Shown piece by piece: positions 7,555 through 15,108 of a DNA stretch of 23,361 nt (its first letter is position 1; each line of letters begins with the position of its first letter). The stretch is from Iamia sp052038315 (lineage in GTDB: Bacteria > Actinomycetota > Acidimicrobiia > Acidimicrobiales > Iamiaceae). The stretch is taken from assembly GCA_052038315.1 (NCBI GenBank), contig JBQGCF010000078.1, positions 1 to 23,361 of the forward strand. Direction: 5' to 3'. Under the pieces are notes generated by a model. That model did no database searches and had not been told where the DNA came from. It worked only from the letters and a program-made list of their open reading frames with translations. Made by a program: the position numbers and the translations under genes.

Positions 7555-8892
7555 CTAGGAGCCCGTGACCGTGGGTGCCGACAGCCAGTCACGGGTGGCG
7601 GGGAAGCCGCTGTCGCCGCCGGCGCGGGGCCGGACGGCGAGGACCTGGTGGATCGAGATGCGGCCGGCGTCGAAGGCGACCGCCGAGCCGGCCATGTAGA
7701 GCCGCCAGGTCCGGGCCCGGGCCGGCCCGACCAGCATCTGGGCCTCGTCCCACCGGCCCTGCAGGTTGGCGACCCACGCCCGCAGGGTGCGGGCGTAGTG
7801 CTCCCGCAGCGACTCGACGTCGCGCACCTCGAGCCCGGCCCGCTGGAGGGTCGAGACGACGTGGCCGACCTCGTGGAGGGCCGAGTCGGGGAAGACGTAG
7901 CGGCCGATGAAGCTGCGGTCGTCGACGCCGGCGTCGTCGTCGGGGTCCGACCGGGAGATGGCGTGGTTGAGCAGCCGCCCGCCCGGGGCGAGGAGGCGGT
8001 GGACGGCGGCCGCGTAGGTGTCGGCCTCGTCCGCCCCCACGTGCTCGAACATGCCCACGCTGGCGATGGCCGGGAAGGCCGGCTCGTCGAGGTCCCGGTA
8101 GTCCTGGACCCGGATCTCGACCCGGTCCTCCAGGCCCTCGTCGGCCACCCGCTGCCGGGCCATCGCGGCCTGCTCGGGCGAGAGGGTCACCCCGAGGGCG
8201 CGGGCCCCGTGGTGCTTGGCCGCGTGGATCACGAACGACCCCCAGCCGCAGCCGATGTCGAGGACCCGCATCCCCGGCTGCAGCGCCAGCTTGCGGCAGA
8301 CCAGCTCGTGCTTGGCCGCCTGGGCGTCCTCGAGGGTCGTCTCCGGCGTGGCCCAGAAGGCGCACGAGTAGGTCATCGCCGGCCCCAGCACCAGCGCGTA
8401 GAAGTCGTTGCTCACGTCGTAGTGGTGGCGGACCGACGCCGAGTCGCGCCGCCTGGTGTGGCGGCGGCCCCGGGTCCGGGCCTCCTCGGGGGGCGGGGGC
8501 AGCGGCCGGCCCAGCGCCCCGAGCGAGCGGGCCGAGCGCAGCAGCGGGCCGACGTCGGCCAGCCGGGGTCCGACCCGGACGTGGTCGGTGGCCCCGCCCA
8601 GCACGTCGCGCACGGCGAGCAGGTCGAAGATGTCGCCGTCGACGTCGATGTCGCCCACGATGTGGGCCCGGGCCAGCCCCAGCTCGCCGGGGGCGAACAG
8701 GATGCGGCGCAGGGCGTCGGGGGAGCGGACGATCACGGTGACCGGACCCCGCTCGGCGGCGGTGGCGGCCCGGGCCCCGACCGGCTCGTCGGCCTCGACC
8801 CGGGACCCGTCCCACGCCTCCAGCGCGAAGGGGAGGGCGCCGCCGAGCAGGCGACGGACGATGGGGGCGAGCTGCGCAGCGGCGTCGGCCAT
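7555..8892 (-). CDS. Cyclopropane-fatty-acyl-phospholipid synthase family SAM methyltransferase
   Basis: A 445-residue protein of the CFA synthase / mycolic-acid cyclopropane synthase family, which transfers a methylene or methyl group from SAM to the double bond of a membrane lipid acyl chain. A lipid-binding N-terminal domain (about 1-110) includes LGLARAHIVGDIDVDGD. A Pro/Arg-rich linker (about 130-150) leads to the catalytic domain with HHYDVSNDFY (156-165), the SAM motif VLDIGCGWGS (210-219) and SVGMFEHVG. The start is ATG 8892: AGGAGG lies five bases upstream, whereas an in-frame ATG at 8919 has no such site. Length exceeds the E. coli enzyme (382), as in many actinobacterial members. 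It is upstream of maoC and divergent from the NAGGN locus. It could make cyclopropane or methyl-branched lipids such as tuberculostearate-type acids; I cannot distinguish these. Confidence 0.92.
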   Translation of the reverse strand: MADAAAQLAPIVRRLLGGALPFALEAWDGSRVEADEPVGARAATAAERGPVTVIVRSPDALRRILFAPGELGLARAHIVGDIDVDGDIFDLLAVRDVLGGATDHVRVGPRLADVGPLLRSARSLGALGRPLPPPPEEARTRGRRHTRRRDSASVRHHYDVSNDFYALVLGPAMTYSCAFWATPETTLEDAQAAKHELVCRKLALQPGMRVLDIGCGWGSFVIHAAKHHGARALGVTLSPEQAAMARQRVADEGLEDRVEIRVQDYRDLDEPAFPAIASVGMFEHVGADEADTYAAAVHRLLAPGGRLLNHAISRSDPDDDAGVDDRSFIGRYVFPDSALHEVGHVVSTLQRAGLEVRDVESLREHYARTLRAWVANLQGRWDEAQMLVGPARARTWRLYMAGSAVAFDAGRISIHQVLAVRPRAGGDSGFPATRDWLSAPTVTGS

Positions 8893-8897
8893 GGGGA

Positions 8898-8903
8898 CCT
8901 CCT
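8898..8903 (-). promoter_or_regulatory. Shine-Dalgarno deciding the CFA-type methyltransferase start
   Basis: AGGAGG on the minus strand, five bases before ATG 8892. This is one of the strongest ribosome binding sites in the window and rules in favour of 8892 over the in-frame upstream ATG at 8919. Confidence 0.75.
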
Positions 8904-8960
8904 GGCCGGAGCGCGCCATCCCTGGACGGGCCCGGCGTCGTCGTGCAACGCCTCACCCGG

Positions 8961-8980
8961 CCGTGTGATTCCCGACACGG
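8961..8980. promoter_or_regulatory. Inverted repeat between CFA-type gene and NAGGN operon
   Basis: CCGTGT-GATTCCCG-ACACGG: a 6-bp perfect stem with an 8-nt spacer, in the 134-bp divergent gap, 47 bp before asnO. It may be an operator shared by two stress-related transcription units. I found no convincing -10/-35 pair here. Confidence 0.4.
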
Positions 8981-9026
8981 AAGACCTGGTGGTAGCCCCG
9001 GGGGCGGATGGGTAGGTAGGTCGACC

Positions 9027-10832
9027 ATGTGCGGAGTCGCAGGAGAGGTCCGTCTCGACGGTGCCCGGCCGGATGTGGCCGCGGTGGCGGCCATGGCCGA
9101 TGCCATGGAGCGACGAGGACCCGACGCCACCGGGACGTGGGCGCAGGGCCGGGTGGCCCTGGGCCACCGCCGGCTGCGGATCATCGACCTGAGCGACGCC
9201 GGCGCCCAGCCCATGGTCGACCCCGAGCTGGGTCTGGCCGTCTGCTTCAACGGCTGCATCTACAACTACGAGGAGCTGCGCCGGGAGCTGATCGGCCACG
9301 GCTACCGCTTCTTCTCCCACAGCGACACCGAGGTCCTGATCAAGGGCTACCACCGCTGGGGCGACCGCTTCGTCGAGCGCCTCCACGGCATGTTCGCCTT
9401 CGCCATCGTCGAGCGGGACAGCGGCCGGGTCCTGCTCGGCCGGGACCGGCTGGGCATCAAGCCGCTCTACCTGAGCGAGACGGCCGGCCGGGTCCGCTTC
9501 GCCTCGTCGCTGCCCGCCCTGCTGGCCGGGGGCGACGTCGACACCCGGATCGACCCCGTCGCCCTCCACCACTACCTCTCGTTCCACTCGGTGGTGCCGG
9601 CCCCCCTCACGATCCTCGACGGGGTCAAGAAGGTCCCGCCGGGCACGCTCGTCGCCCTCGAGCCGGACGGCCGTCGCACCGAGGACGTGTGGTGGCGGCC
9701 CGACTTCAGCCGGCACGCCGACCGGGCCGGCTGGTCCGAGCAGGACTGGGAGGACGCCGTCCTCGACGCCCTGCGCCTCGCCGTCGAGCGCCGGCTGGTG
9801 GCCGACGTGCCGGTCGGCTGCCTGCTCAGCGGGGGCGTCGACTCCAGTCTGATCGTCGGGTTGCTGGCCGAGGCCGGCCAGCACGGGCTGCAGACGTTCT
9901 CGATCGGCTTCGAGTCGGTCAACGGCGTGGCCGGCGACGAGTTCCGCTACAGCGACATCGTCGCCGAGCGCTTCGCCACCGACCACCACCAGATGCGCAT
10001 CGGCGCGGACCGCATGCTCCCCGCCCTGGCCGAGGCGATCGGGGCCATGAGCGAGCCGATGGTCAGCCACGACTGCGTCGCCTTCTACCTGCTCAGCCAG
10101 GAGGTCTCGAAGCACGTCAAGGTCGTGCAGTCGGGCCAGGGCGCCGACGAGGTCTTCGCCGGCTACCACTGGTACCCGCCGATGATGTCGCCCGAGGCGG
10201 CCTCGATCGAGGGGAGCGTGGCCGCCTACCGGGCCGCCTTCTTCGACCGGGACCCCGACGCCCTGCGGCTGCTGGCCGGTGAGGGCCACGTCCCGCACGA
10301 CGACCCGAGCGGTCGCTTCGTGACCGAGCACTTCGCCGCGACCGGGGCGGCCACCGGGATCGATCGGGCCCTGCGGCTCGACACGACGGTGATGCTGGTC
10401 GACGACCCGGTGAAGCGGGTCGACAACATGACGATGGCCTGGGGCCTGGAGGGGCGGGTGCCGTTCCTCGACCACGAGCTGGTCGAGCTGGCCGCCACCT
10501 GCCCGCCCGAGCTCAAGACCGCCCACGGGGGCAAGGGGGTGCTCAAGCAGGCGGCCCGCAAGGTGATCCCGTCCGAGGTGATCGACCGGCCCAAGGGCTA
10601 CTTCCCGGTGCCGGCCCTGACCCACCTGGAGGGCCCGTACCTGGACCTGGTGCGCGACGCCCTCTACGCGCCCGAGGCCAAGGAGCGGGGCCTCTTCCGC
10701 ACCGACGCGGTCGACGCCCTGCTGGCCGACCCCAACGGCCGGCTGACCCCGCTGCGGGGCAACGAGCTGTGGCAGATCGGGTTGCTGGAGCTGTGGCTCC
10801 AGGGGCACGGCATCACCGGTCCGGCGGCGTGA
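9027..10832 (+). CDS. asnO: N-acetylglutaminylglutamine amidotransferase (AsnB-like)
   Basis: A 601-residue asparagine-synthetase-like enzyme, proposed to convert the terminal carboxyl of N-acetylglutaminylglutamine to the amide in synthesis of the osmoprotectant NAGGN. The N-terminal class II glutaminase domain (about 1-200) begins MCGVAGE, with nucleophile C2, and has GHRRLRIIDLS. The usual asparagine synthetase FNGEIYN reads FNGCIYN here. The C-terminal PP-loop synthetase domain carries LLSGGVDSS (S268-S273) and GQGADEVFAGY. Assignment rests on the downstream pair, a GNAT/ATP-grasp ligase and an M42 peptidase, an arrangement known from the TIGR03104/TIGR03103/TIGR03106 families. Asparagine synthetase is the alternative but would not explain these partners. 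ATG 9027; the stop overlaps the next start as GTGA. Confidence 0.9.
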   Translation: MCGVAGEVRLDGARPDVAAVAAMADAMERRGPDATGTWAQGRVALGHRRLRIIDLSDAGAQPMVDPELGLAVCFNGCIYNYEELRRELIGHGYRFFSHSDTEVLIKGYHRWGDRFVERLHGMFAFAIVERDSGRVLLGRDRLGIKPLYLSETAGRVRFASSLPALLAGGDVDTRIDPVALHHYLSFHSVVPAPLTILDGVKKVPPGTLVALEPDGRRTEDVWWRPDFSRHADRAGWSEQDWEDAVLDALRLAVERRLVADVPVGCLLSGGVDSSLIVGLLAEAGQHGLQTFSIGFESVNGVAGDEFRYSDIVAERFATDHHQMRIGADRMLPALAEAIGAMSEPMVSHDCVAFYLLSQEVSKHVKVVQSGQGADEVFAGYHWYPPMMSPEAASIEGSVAAYRAAFFDRDPDALRLLAGEGHVPHDDPSGRFVTEHFAATGAATGIDRALRLDTTVMLVDDPVKRVDNMTMAWGLEGRVPFLDHELVELAATCPPELKTAHGGKGVLKQAARKVIPSEVIDRPKGYFPVPALTHLEGPYLDLVRDALYAPEAKERGLFRTDAVDALLADPNGRLTPLRGNELWQIGLLELWLQGHGITGPAA

Positions 10833-12688
10833 GCGTGGCCTCTTGGTCCTCTGCCGCCGCCGGTCCTCCCGACGAGGAGCTGCCGGCGGCGGACCCGAGC
10901 GCCGAGGCGGGCGGGCCCCGCCGGGTGCGGGACACGTGGACCCACGCCGAGTCGATCACCACCACGCCGTGGGACACGCCCCCGCAGCACATCCAGGACG
11001 CCATGGACCCCGAGGTCGTGCTGGACATGGGCTGGGGCCGGCTCGTCTTCGGCCAGACCTTCAGCGACCACGACCGCCTGGCCGAGGTGCTCGACCACGA
11101 GGCCGCCGGCCGCCGGGACATCTGCCTCTACCCCCGTGACCCCCACGTGCTGGTGGCCCAGCACCCCCACGAGCTGTTCATCGACCCCAGCTACACCTAC
11201 CGGCTCCGGTTCAGCCGCGAGCGGGAGGTGCGCAACGACGCCCCCGGGGTCGCCGTCCGGCCGATCACCGGCGAGCCCGACGCCGAGGCGATCAACCGCA
11301 TCTACGTCCGCTGCGGCATGGTCCCCGCCCCGGTCGACCTGATCTGGCGCAACCACGCCGAGACCCGTCACGTCGTCTACCTGGTCGCCGTCCGGCCCGA
11401 CACCGGGGCGATCCTCGGCACCGTCACCGGCGTCGACCACCAGCGGCTGTTCTCCGACCCCGAGCTGGGCTCGTCGCTGTGGTGCCTGGCCGTCGACCCC
11501 GACTGCTCGGTGCCCGGCGTCGGGGCCGCCCTGGTCGGCGCCCTGGCCGACGTGATGCGGGACCGGGGCCGGGCCTACATGGACCTCTCGGTCGTCCACG
11601 ACAACGCCGCCGCCATCGGGCTCTACGAGAAGCTGGGCTTCGAGCGGGTCCCGGTCTTCGGCGTCAAGCGCAAGAACGCCATCAACGAGCGGCTCTTCAC
11701 CGGGGCGCCCGAGACGATCGACGACCTCAACCCCTACGCCCGGATCATCGCCGACGAGGCGATCCGACGGGGGATCCGGGTCGACGTCCTCGACGCCGAG
11801 GCCGGCGAGCTCCGCCTCACCCACGGCGCCCGCAGCGTCGTCACCCGGGAATCGCTGTCCGAGCTGACCACGGCGGTGGCCATGAGCCGCTGCGACGACA
11901 AGCGGCTGACCCGGCGGATCGTCTCCGAGGCCGGGATCACCGTCCCCCGGGGTCGGTTGGCCACGTTCGACGAGGGGGACACCGCGTTCCTCGACGACGT
12001 AGGCGACGTGGTGGTCAAGCCGGTGCGGGGCGAGCAGGGCCAGGGGATCACCGTCGGCGTCTCGTCGGAGCCCGACCTGCGGCTGGCCCTCGACCGGGCC
12101 CGGCAGCACTGCCCCGACGTCCTGATCGAGGAGCGGGCGCCGGGCGACGACCTCCGGCTGATCGTGATCGACGGAACGGTCGTGGCCGCCGCCGTCCGGC
12201 GCCCGGCCGAGGTGGTCGGCACCGGCGAGCACACCGTCCGCGACCTCGTCGTGGCCCAGAGCCGGCGGCGGTCGGCCAGCACCGGCGGCGAGGCCCGCAT
12301 CCCCGTCGACGAGCTGACCGAGGCCACCGTGCGGGAGGGCGGCTGGGAGCTCGACGACGTCCTCCCCGAGGGCACCCGGCTGCGGGTGCGGCGCACCGCC
12401 AACCTCCACACCGGCGGCACGATCCACGACGTCACCGCCGAGGTCCACCCCGACCTCCGCCGGGTCGCCGTCGTGGCCGCCGAGGCCATCGGCATCCCCG
12501 TCACGGGCATCGACCTGCTCGTGCCCGACGTGACCGCCCCCGACTACGTCTTCATCGAGGCCAACGAGCGCCCCGGGCTGGCCAACCACGAGCCCCAGCC
12601 CACCGCGGCCGCCTTCGTCGACCTCCTGTTCCCCACCAGCGCCGGGCTCCCGTGGGCCTGGACCCCGGAAGGAGCCCGGACCCCATGA
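10829..12688 (+). CDS. ngg: N-acetylglutaminylglutamine synthetase (GNAT + ATP-grasp fusion)
   Basis: A 619-residue bifunctional enzyme. A GNAT acetyltransferase domain (about 130-285) contains the acetyl-CoA loop VPGVGAAL (P229-A233) and GLYEKLGFERVPVF. An ATP-grasp ligase domain (about 350-605) has CDDKRLTRRIVSEAGITVPRG, DVVVKPVRGEQGQGI, VLIEERAPGDDLRLIVIDG and FIEANERPGLANH. The fusion can acetylate glutamine and ligate a second glutamine, making N-acetylglutaminylglutamine; this role is known for Ngg of Sinorhizobium meliloti. The start is taken as GTG 10829 because it overlaps the asnO stop (GTGA), the coupling also seen at this gene's own 3' end. A second GTG lies two codons later. The first roughly 35 residues are a low-complexity Ala/Pro/Glu tail, perhaps lineage-specific. 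Confidence 0.9.
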   Translation: MSVASWSSAAAGPPDEELPAADPSAEAGGPRRVRDTWTHAESITTTPWDTPPQHIQDAMDPEVVLDMGWGRLVFGQTFSDHDRLAEVLDHEAAGRRDICLYPRDPHVLVAQHPHELFIDPSYTYRLRFSREREVRNDAPGVAVRPITGEPDAEAINRIYVRCGMVPAPVDLIWRNHAETRHVVYLVAVRPDTGAILGTVTGVDHQRLFSDPELGSSLWCLAVDPDCSVPGVGAALVGALADVMRDRGRAYMDLSVVHDNAAAIGLYEKLGFERVPVFGVKRKNAINERLFTGAPETIDDLNPYARIIADEAIRRGIRVDVLDAEAGELRLTHGARSVVTRESLSELTTAVAMSRCDDKRLTRRIVSEAGITVPRGRLATFDEGDTAFLDDVGDVVVKPVRGEQGQGITVGVSSEPDLRLALDRARQHCPDVLIEERAPGDDLRLIVIDGTVVAAAVRRPAEVVGTGEHTVRDLVVAQSRRRSASTGGEARIPVDELTEATVREGGWELDDVLPEGTRLRVRRTANLHTGGTIHDVTAEVHPDLRRVAVVAAEAIGIPVTGIDLLVPDVTAPDYVFIEANERPGLANHEPQPTAAAFVDLLFPTSAGLPWAWTPEGARTP

Positions 12689-13866
12689 CGGACCTCCCGT
12701 CGCCGCCCGTCGTCGAGCCGCTGCCGTTCGACGAGAAGTGGACGATCGAGCTGCTGCTCGAGCTGTTGCGCACGCCCTCGCCCTCGGGCCGGACCGACGC
12801 CGTGATGCAGCTCGTCGGCGACACCCTCGACGACCTGGGCCTGGAGTTCTCGCTGACCCGCCGCGGGTCGCTGCTGGCCGAGCTGCCGGGGCGGTCGGCG
12901 GGCGTCGACCGGGCCCTGGTCGTCCACGCCGACACGATCGGGTGCATGGTCAGGGACCTCAAGGACAACGGCCGGCTGGAGCTGGTCCAGGTGGGCACGT
13001 TCAGCGCCCGCTTCGCCGAGGGGGCCCGGGTCAAGATCCTGGGCGACGACCCCGGGCGGACCTACACGGGCACGATCCTGCCGCTCAAGGCCAGCGGCCA
13101 CGCCTTCGGCGACGAGGTCGACACGCAGGGCGTGGGCTGGGAGCACATCGAGGTGCGGGTCGACGAGGAGGTCTCCTCGGCCGAGGACCTGGCCGCCCTC
13201 GGGATCAGGGTCGGCGACTTCGTCGCCCTGGAGGCCCACCCCGAGGTCACCCCGTCCGGCTTCGTCGTCAGCCGCCACCTCGACGGCAAGGCCGGTGTCG
13301 CCGCCGCCCTGGCCGCGGCGCGGGCCGTCGTCAGCGGTGCCGTGGTGCTGCCCCACCGGGCGTCGCTGCTCGTCACCATCGCCGAGGAGATCGGCCAGGG
13401 CGCCAGCCACGGGCTCGACGCCGACGTGGCCGAGATGATCTCGGTCGACAACGCGGTGTGCGCCCCCGGCCAGCACTCGATCGAGGACGGCGTCACCATC
13501 CCGATGGCCGACATGACCGGGCCCTTCGACTACCACCTGACCCGGCGGCTGTGCCGGCTGTGCGAGGACCACGGGATCCCCTTCGCCCGCGACATCTTCA
13601 AGTGGTACCGCTCCGACGTGGCCGCCGCCCTGGAGGCCGGCGCCGGCACCCGGGCCGCCCTGGTCGCCTTCGGGCTCGACGGCAGCCACGGCTGGGAGCG
13701 CACCCACGTCCGCTCGATCCAGGCCGTGGCCGACCTGCTCACCGTCTGGCTCCAGACCCCGCTGACCTTCGCCCGCTGGGACGCCAGCCCCACCGGCGCC
13801 CTGGAGGACTTCCCCAGCAGCCGCCAGCCCGCCCCCACCGAGCAGTGGGGCCGCCTCGACGGCTAG
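12685..13866 (+). CDS. M42-family peptidase of the NAGGN locus
   Basis: A 393-residue metallopeptidase-fold protein matching the osmoprotectant-locus M42 hydrolase group (TIGR03106 type). Likely dinuclear-metal ligands and catalytic residues are all present: H81 and D83 in VVHADTIG, D200 in HLDGKAG, E234/E235 in TIAEEIG, D255 in SVDNAV and H341 in ERTHVRSI. M42 enzymes are typically cytoplasmic aminopeptidases. Turnover of NAGGN or recycling of its glutamines is a reasonable guess, but the role is not established to my knowledge. The ATG overlaps the ngg stop (ATGA), with AAGGAG 10 nt upstream. Its last codons and stop lie within a 33-bp sequence repeated 1257 bp downstream. Confidence 0.9.
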   Translation: MTDLPSPPVVEPLPFDEKWTIELLLELLRTPSPSGRTDAVMQLVGDTLDDLGLEFSLTRRGSLLAELPGRSAGVDRALVVHADTIGCMVRDLKDNGRLELVQVGTFSARFAEGARVKILGDDPGRTYTGTILPLKASGHAFGDEVDTQGVGWEHIEVRVDEEVSSAEDLAALGIRVGDFVALEAHPEVTPSGFVVSRHLDGKAGVAAALAAARAVVSGAVVLPHRASLLVTIAEEIGQGASHGLDADVAEMISVDNAVCAPGQHSIEDGVTIPMADMTGPFDYHLTRRLCRLCEDHGIPFARDIFKWYRSDVAAALEAGAGTRAALVAFGLDGSHGWERTHVRSIQAVADLLTVWLQTPLTFARWDASPTGALEDFPSSRQPAPTEQWGRLDG

Positions 13867-13884
13867 GCCGGGGTGGCCTGGTCC
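13852..13884. repeat. 33-bp direct repeat, left copy (spans the M42 gene end)
   Basis: 31 of 33 bases match the copy at 15109-15141; the mismatches are 13869/15126 and 13883/15140. On the plus strand it encodes the M42 C-terminus RLDG plus stop. On the minus strand it reads DQATPA plus stop, nearly the C-terminus of the kinase downstream (NQATPA plus stop). It therefore holds a copy of the junction of two convergent genes with stops sharing CTAG. Confidence 0.9.
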
Positions 13885-13896
13885 GGCAGGCCGGAC
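13881..13896 (+). terminator. Hairpin after the NAGGN operon
   Basis: GTCCGG-CAGG-CCGGAC, a 6-bp perfect stem beginning 15 nt after the M42 stop. An alternative fold pairs 13875-13880 with 13887-13892. It probably acts as a terminator for the osmolyte operon; there is no T-tract. Confidence 0.5.
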
Positions 13897-13937
13897 TGCT
13901 CCCGTCTGGGTCGCGGCAGAGCCTGACTGCGACGGGT

Positions 13938-13943
13938 TACCCT
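13938..13943 (+). promoter_or_regulatory. Possible -10 element for a near-leaderless GAF-protein transcript
   Basis: TACCCT fits the actinobacterial TANNNT -10 pattern and ends nine bases before ATG 13953. Transcription would begin almost at the start codon, which matches the absence of a Shine-Dalgarno. No clear -35 is visible. Confidence 0.3.
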
Positions 13944-13952
13944 CTCCCGCCC

Positions 13953-14792
13953 ATGGCTGCGGACGGAAGGCGCCCCTGGTTGGCGGCAATCCGACCCTCG
14001 GCCACCGATGTGGCGGCCTTCGTCGTCGGTGTGATCCTCCTCGGCGCAAGCTGGGCGGCCCGCAACGAGGCCGAGGCGTACGCGGCCCTGCTGGCGGCCG
14101 GAGGTCTGCTCCTGGTGATCCTCGCGCTCTACAACGGCATCACGAAGTCAGCGTCGCTGGGACCCGGTGGGGTCTCGTTCGAGCGGCGAGAGCAGGACGC
14201 CTCGGCCGAGCTGGCCGAGGCGGCCGCCGACGACGTCGAAGCCATCGCCGGCGAGCTCGACAGCGACGACGACGGCCCGCCTTCAGGAACGTCGGAGGAC
14301 CCGAACGTGCTCGGCAGCCTCAGCTACGTCGCCGGCAGCAAGGCGGTGCGCGCCATCTTGGACGAGCTGGTCTCCGACGGCGCACTGCACGGCTGCGACG
14401 TCCGTCTGTACCTCTACGACGCCGCCCTCGATGCCCTCGCCCCCGTCTTCAGCTCCGTCCCGTCGGTGACGACCTGGCCGCCGGGCCGGGGCGCGACCGG
14501 TGTGGCGTGGTCGACCGGCGACTACGTCGTCGCCGAGGGTGATGCCGTCCACGACTCCACCTACGGTCTGACGGAGGTCCAGGCCTCCCGCTACGTCCAC
14601 CTCGCCGCTGTCGCCGCCGCCCCCGTCTACAACGCCGGCGGACGGGTGATCGCCGTGCTCACCGCATCGACGACGGCCCGGGACCACAGCCTCCGCGACG
14701 GCGGGATCCAGTTCTTCCAGCTCAACTCGGCGTCCCTGCTCGTCAGCCGGGTCCTCGTCGACCTCCTCAAATGGGACGACGACTCCCCTTGA
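13953..14792 (+). CDS. Two-TM membrane protein with GAF-like cytoplasmic domain
   Basis: A 279-residue protein of unknown function. Two hydrophobic helices (about 20-37 and 43-61) form a hairpin anchor. A charged, strongly acidic linker (about 75-110, with runs of Glu/Ala and DSDDDG) follows, then a soluble domain at about 115-275. That domain resembles GAF sensors: DVRLYLYDAALDALAPVF, a central GATGVAWSTGDYVVA segment, and AAPVYNAGGRVIAVLTAST, the typical GAF strand pattern. No kinase, cyclase or DNA-binding output domain is attached, so it may act through a partner. It occupies the putative inserted block with the 55-residue gene, which begins 66 bp downstream. GAF assignment is by pattern only. 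Confidence 0.75.
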   Translation: MAADGRRPWLAAIRPSATDVAAFVVGVILLGASWAARNEAEAYAALLAAGGLLLVILALYNGITKSASLGPGGVSFERREQDASAELAEAAADDVEAIAGELDSDDDGPPSGTSEDPNVLGSLSYVAGSKAVRAILDELVSDGALHGCDVRLYLYDAALDALAPVFSSVPSVTTWPPGRGATGVAWSTGDYVVAEGDAVHDSTYGLTEVQASRYVHLAAVAAAPVYNAGGRVIAVLTASTTARDHSLRDGGIQFFQLNSASLLVSRVLVDLLKWDDDSP

Positions 14793-14816
14793 CCTCGCGC
14801 TGTCACACCCCCCACG

Positions 14817-14822
14817 TACACT
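14817..14822 (+). promoter_or_regulatory. Possible -10 element for the 55-residue gene
   Basis: TACACT fits TANNNT and lies 36 bp before ATG 14859. TTGACC at 14789-14794 resembles a -35, but the 22-bp spacing is too long for a standard promoter, so support is weak. Confidence 0.3.
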
Positions 14823-14843
14823 CCCCGCATCGAACATCGCTCG

Positions 14844-14850
14844 AAGGAGG
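14844..14850 (+). promoter_or_regulatory. Strong Shine-Dalgarno for the 55-residue gene
   Basis: AAGGAGG, eight bases before ATG 14859. A near-consensus site at ideal spacing is the main evidence that this short frame is a real gene. Confidence 0.8.
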
Positions 14851-14858
14851 ACCGGCAG

Positions 14859-15026
14859 ATGGCTGAGCAGACGAGCAACGGCCTGACCACCAAGAAGCTC
14901 ACCCGGTCCGACGTGCGCAAGGCGACGATCTACGCCGTGCGGCAGGCCAAGGCCGACCCGCGCAGCCTCAAGCTGACCGCCGGCCAGCGACGCCACATCT
15001 CCGCACAGGCTCGCCGCGCCTCGTAG
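14859..15026 (+). CDS. Small basic protein, 55 residues, unknown
   Basis: I do not recognise the family. The product begins MAEQTSNGLTTKKLTRSDVR and ends RRHISAQARRAS. It is strongly basic, rich in Lys, Arg and Ala, and has no hydrophobic segment or cysteine. The middle (RSDVRKATIYAVRQAKADP) would form an amphipathic helix, so binding to nucleic acid, ribosome or an acidic partner such as the linker of the neighbouring membrane protein is conceivable but unproven. Support for coding: a consensus AAGGAGG eight bases upstream, a possible -10 further up, a clean ATG and TAG, and a hairpin 18 bp after the stop. It may have its own promoter. It is the second gene of the repeat-bracketed block. Confidence 0.75.
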   Translation: MAEQTSNGLTTKKLTRSDVRKATIYAVRQAKADPRSLKLTAGQRRHISAQARRAS

Positions 15027-15043
15027 ACCCGGTCCGGTCGATG

Positions 15044-15058
15044 CCGTCCGCGGGACGG
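15044..15058 (+). terminator. Hairpin after the 55-residue gene
   Basis: CCGTCC-GCG-GGACGG: a perfect 6-bp stem with a 3-nt loop, 18 nt after the stop. It is a likely terminator without a T-tract. Confidence 0.55.
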
Positions 15059-15077
15059 TGATGGTGCGACCCGAGAC

Positions 15078-15093
15078 CGTTGCCAGCGCAACG
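15078..15093 (+). terminator. Second hairpin at the right end of the repeat-bracketed block
   Basis: CGTTGC-CAGC-GCAACG: a perfect 6-bp stem with a 4-nt loop, 19 bp after the previous hairpin and 16 bp before the right 33-bp repeat. It could be a tandem terminator or part of the end structure of the inserted block. Confidence 0.45.
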
Positions 15094-15108
15094 AGCCCGA
15101 CAGGCGAG

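Larger units (their letters stand above)
13885..15108. mobile_element. Putative inserted block between 33-bp direct repeats
   Basis: A 1224-bp segment holding a GAF-like membrane protein gene and a 55-residue gene. It lies between two 33-bp repeats that each carry the ends of the flanking convergent genes (M42 and kinase). The simplest reading is that it entered that junction and duplicated it. No transposase, integrase or terminal inverted repeat is visible, so the mechanism is unknown, and recombination between ectopic copies is an alternative. Confidence 0.45.

Noticed and set aside
9027..10832. Ordinary asparagine synthetase
   Set aside because: The coupled GNAT/ATP-grasp and M42 genes define the NAGGN-type locus, and the FNGCIYN variant differs from the usual FNGEIYN.
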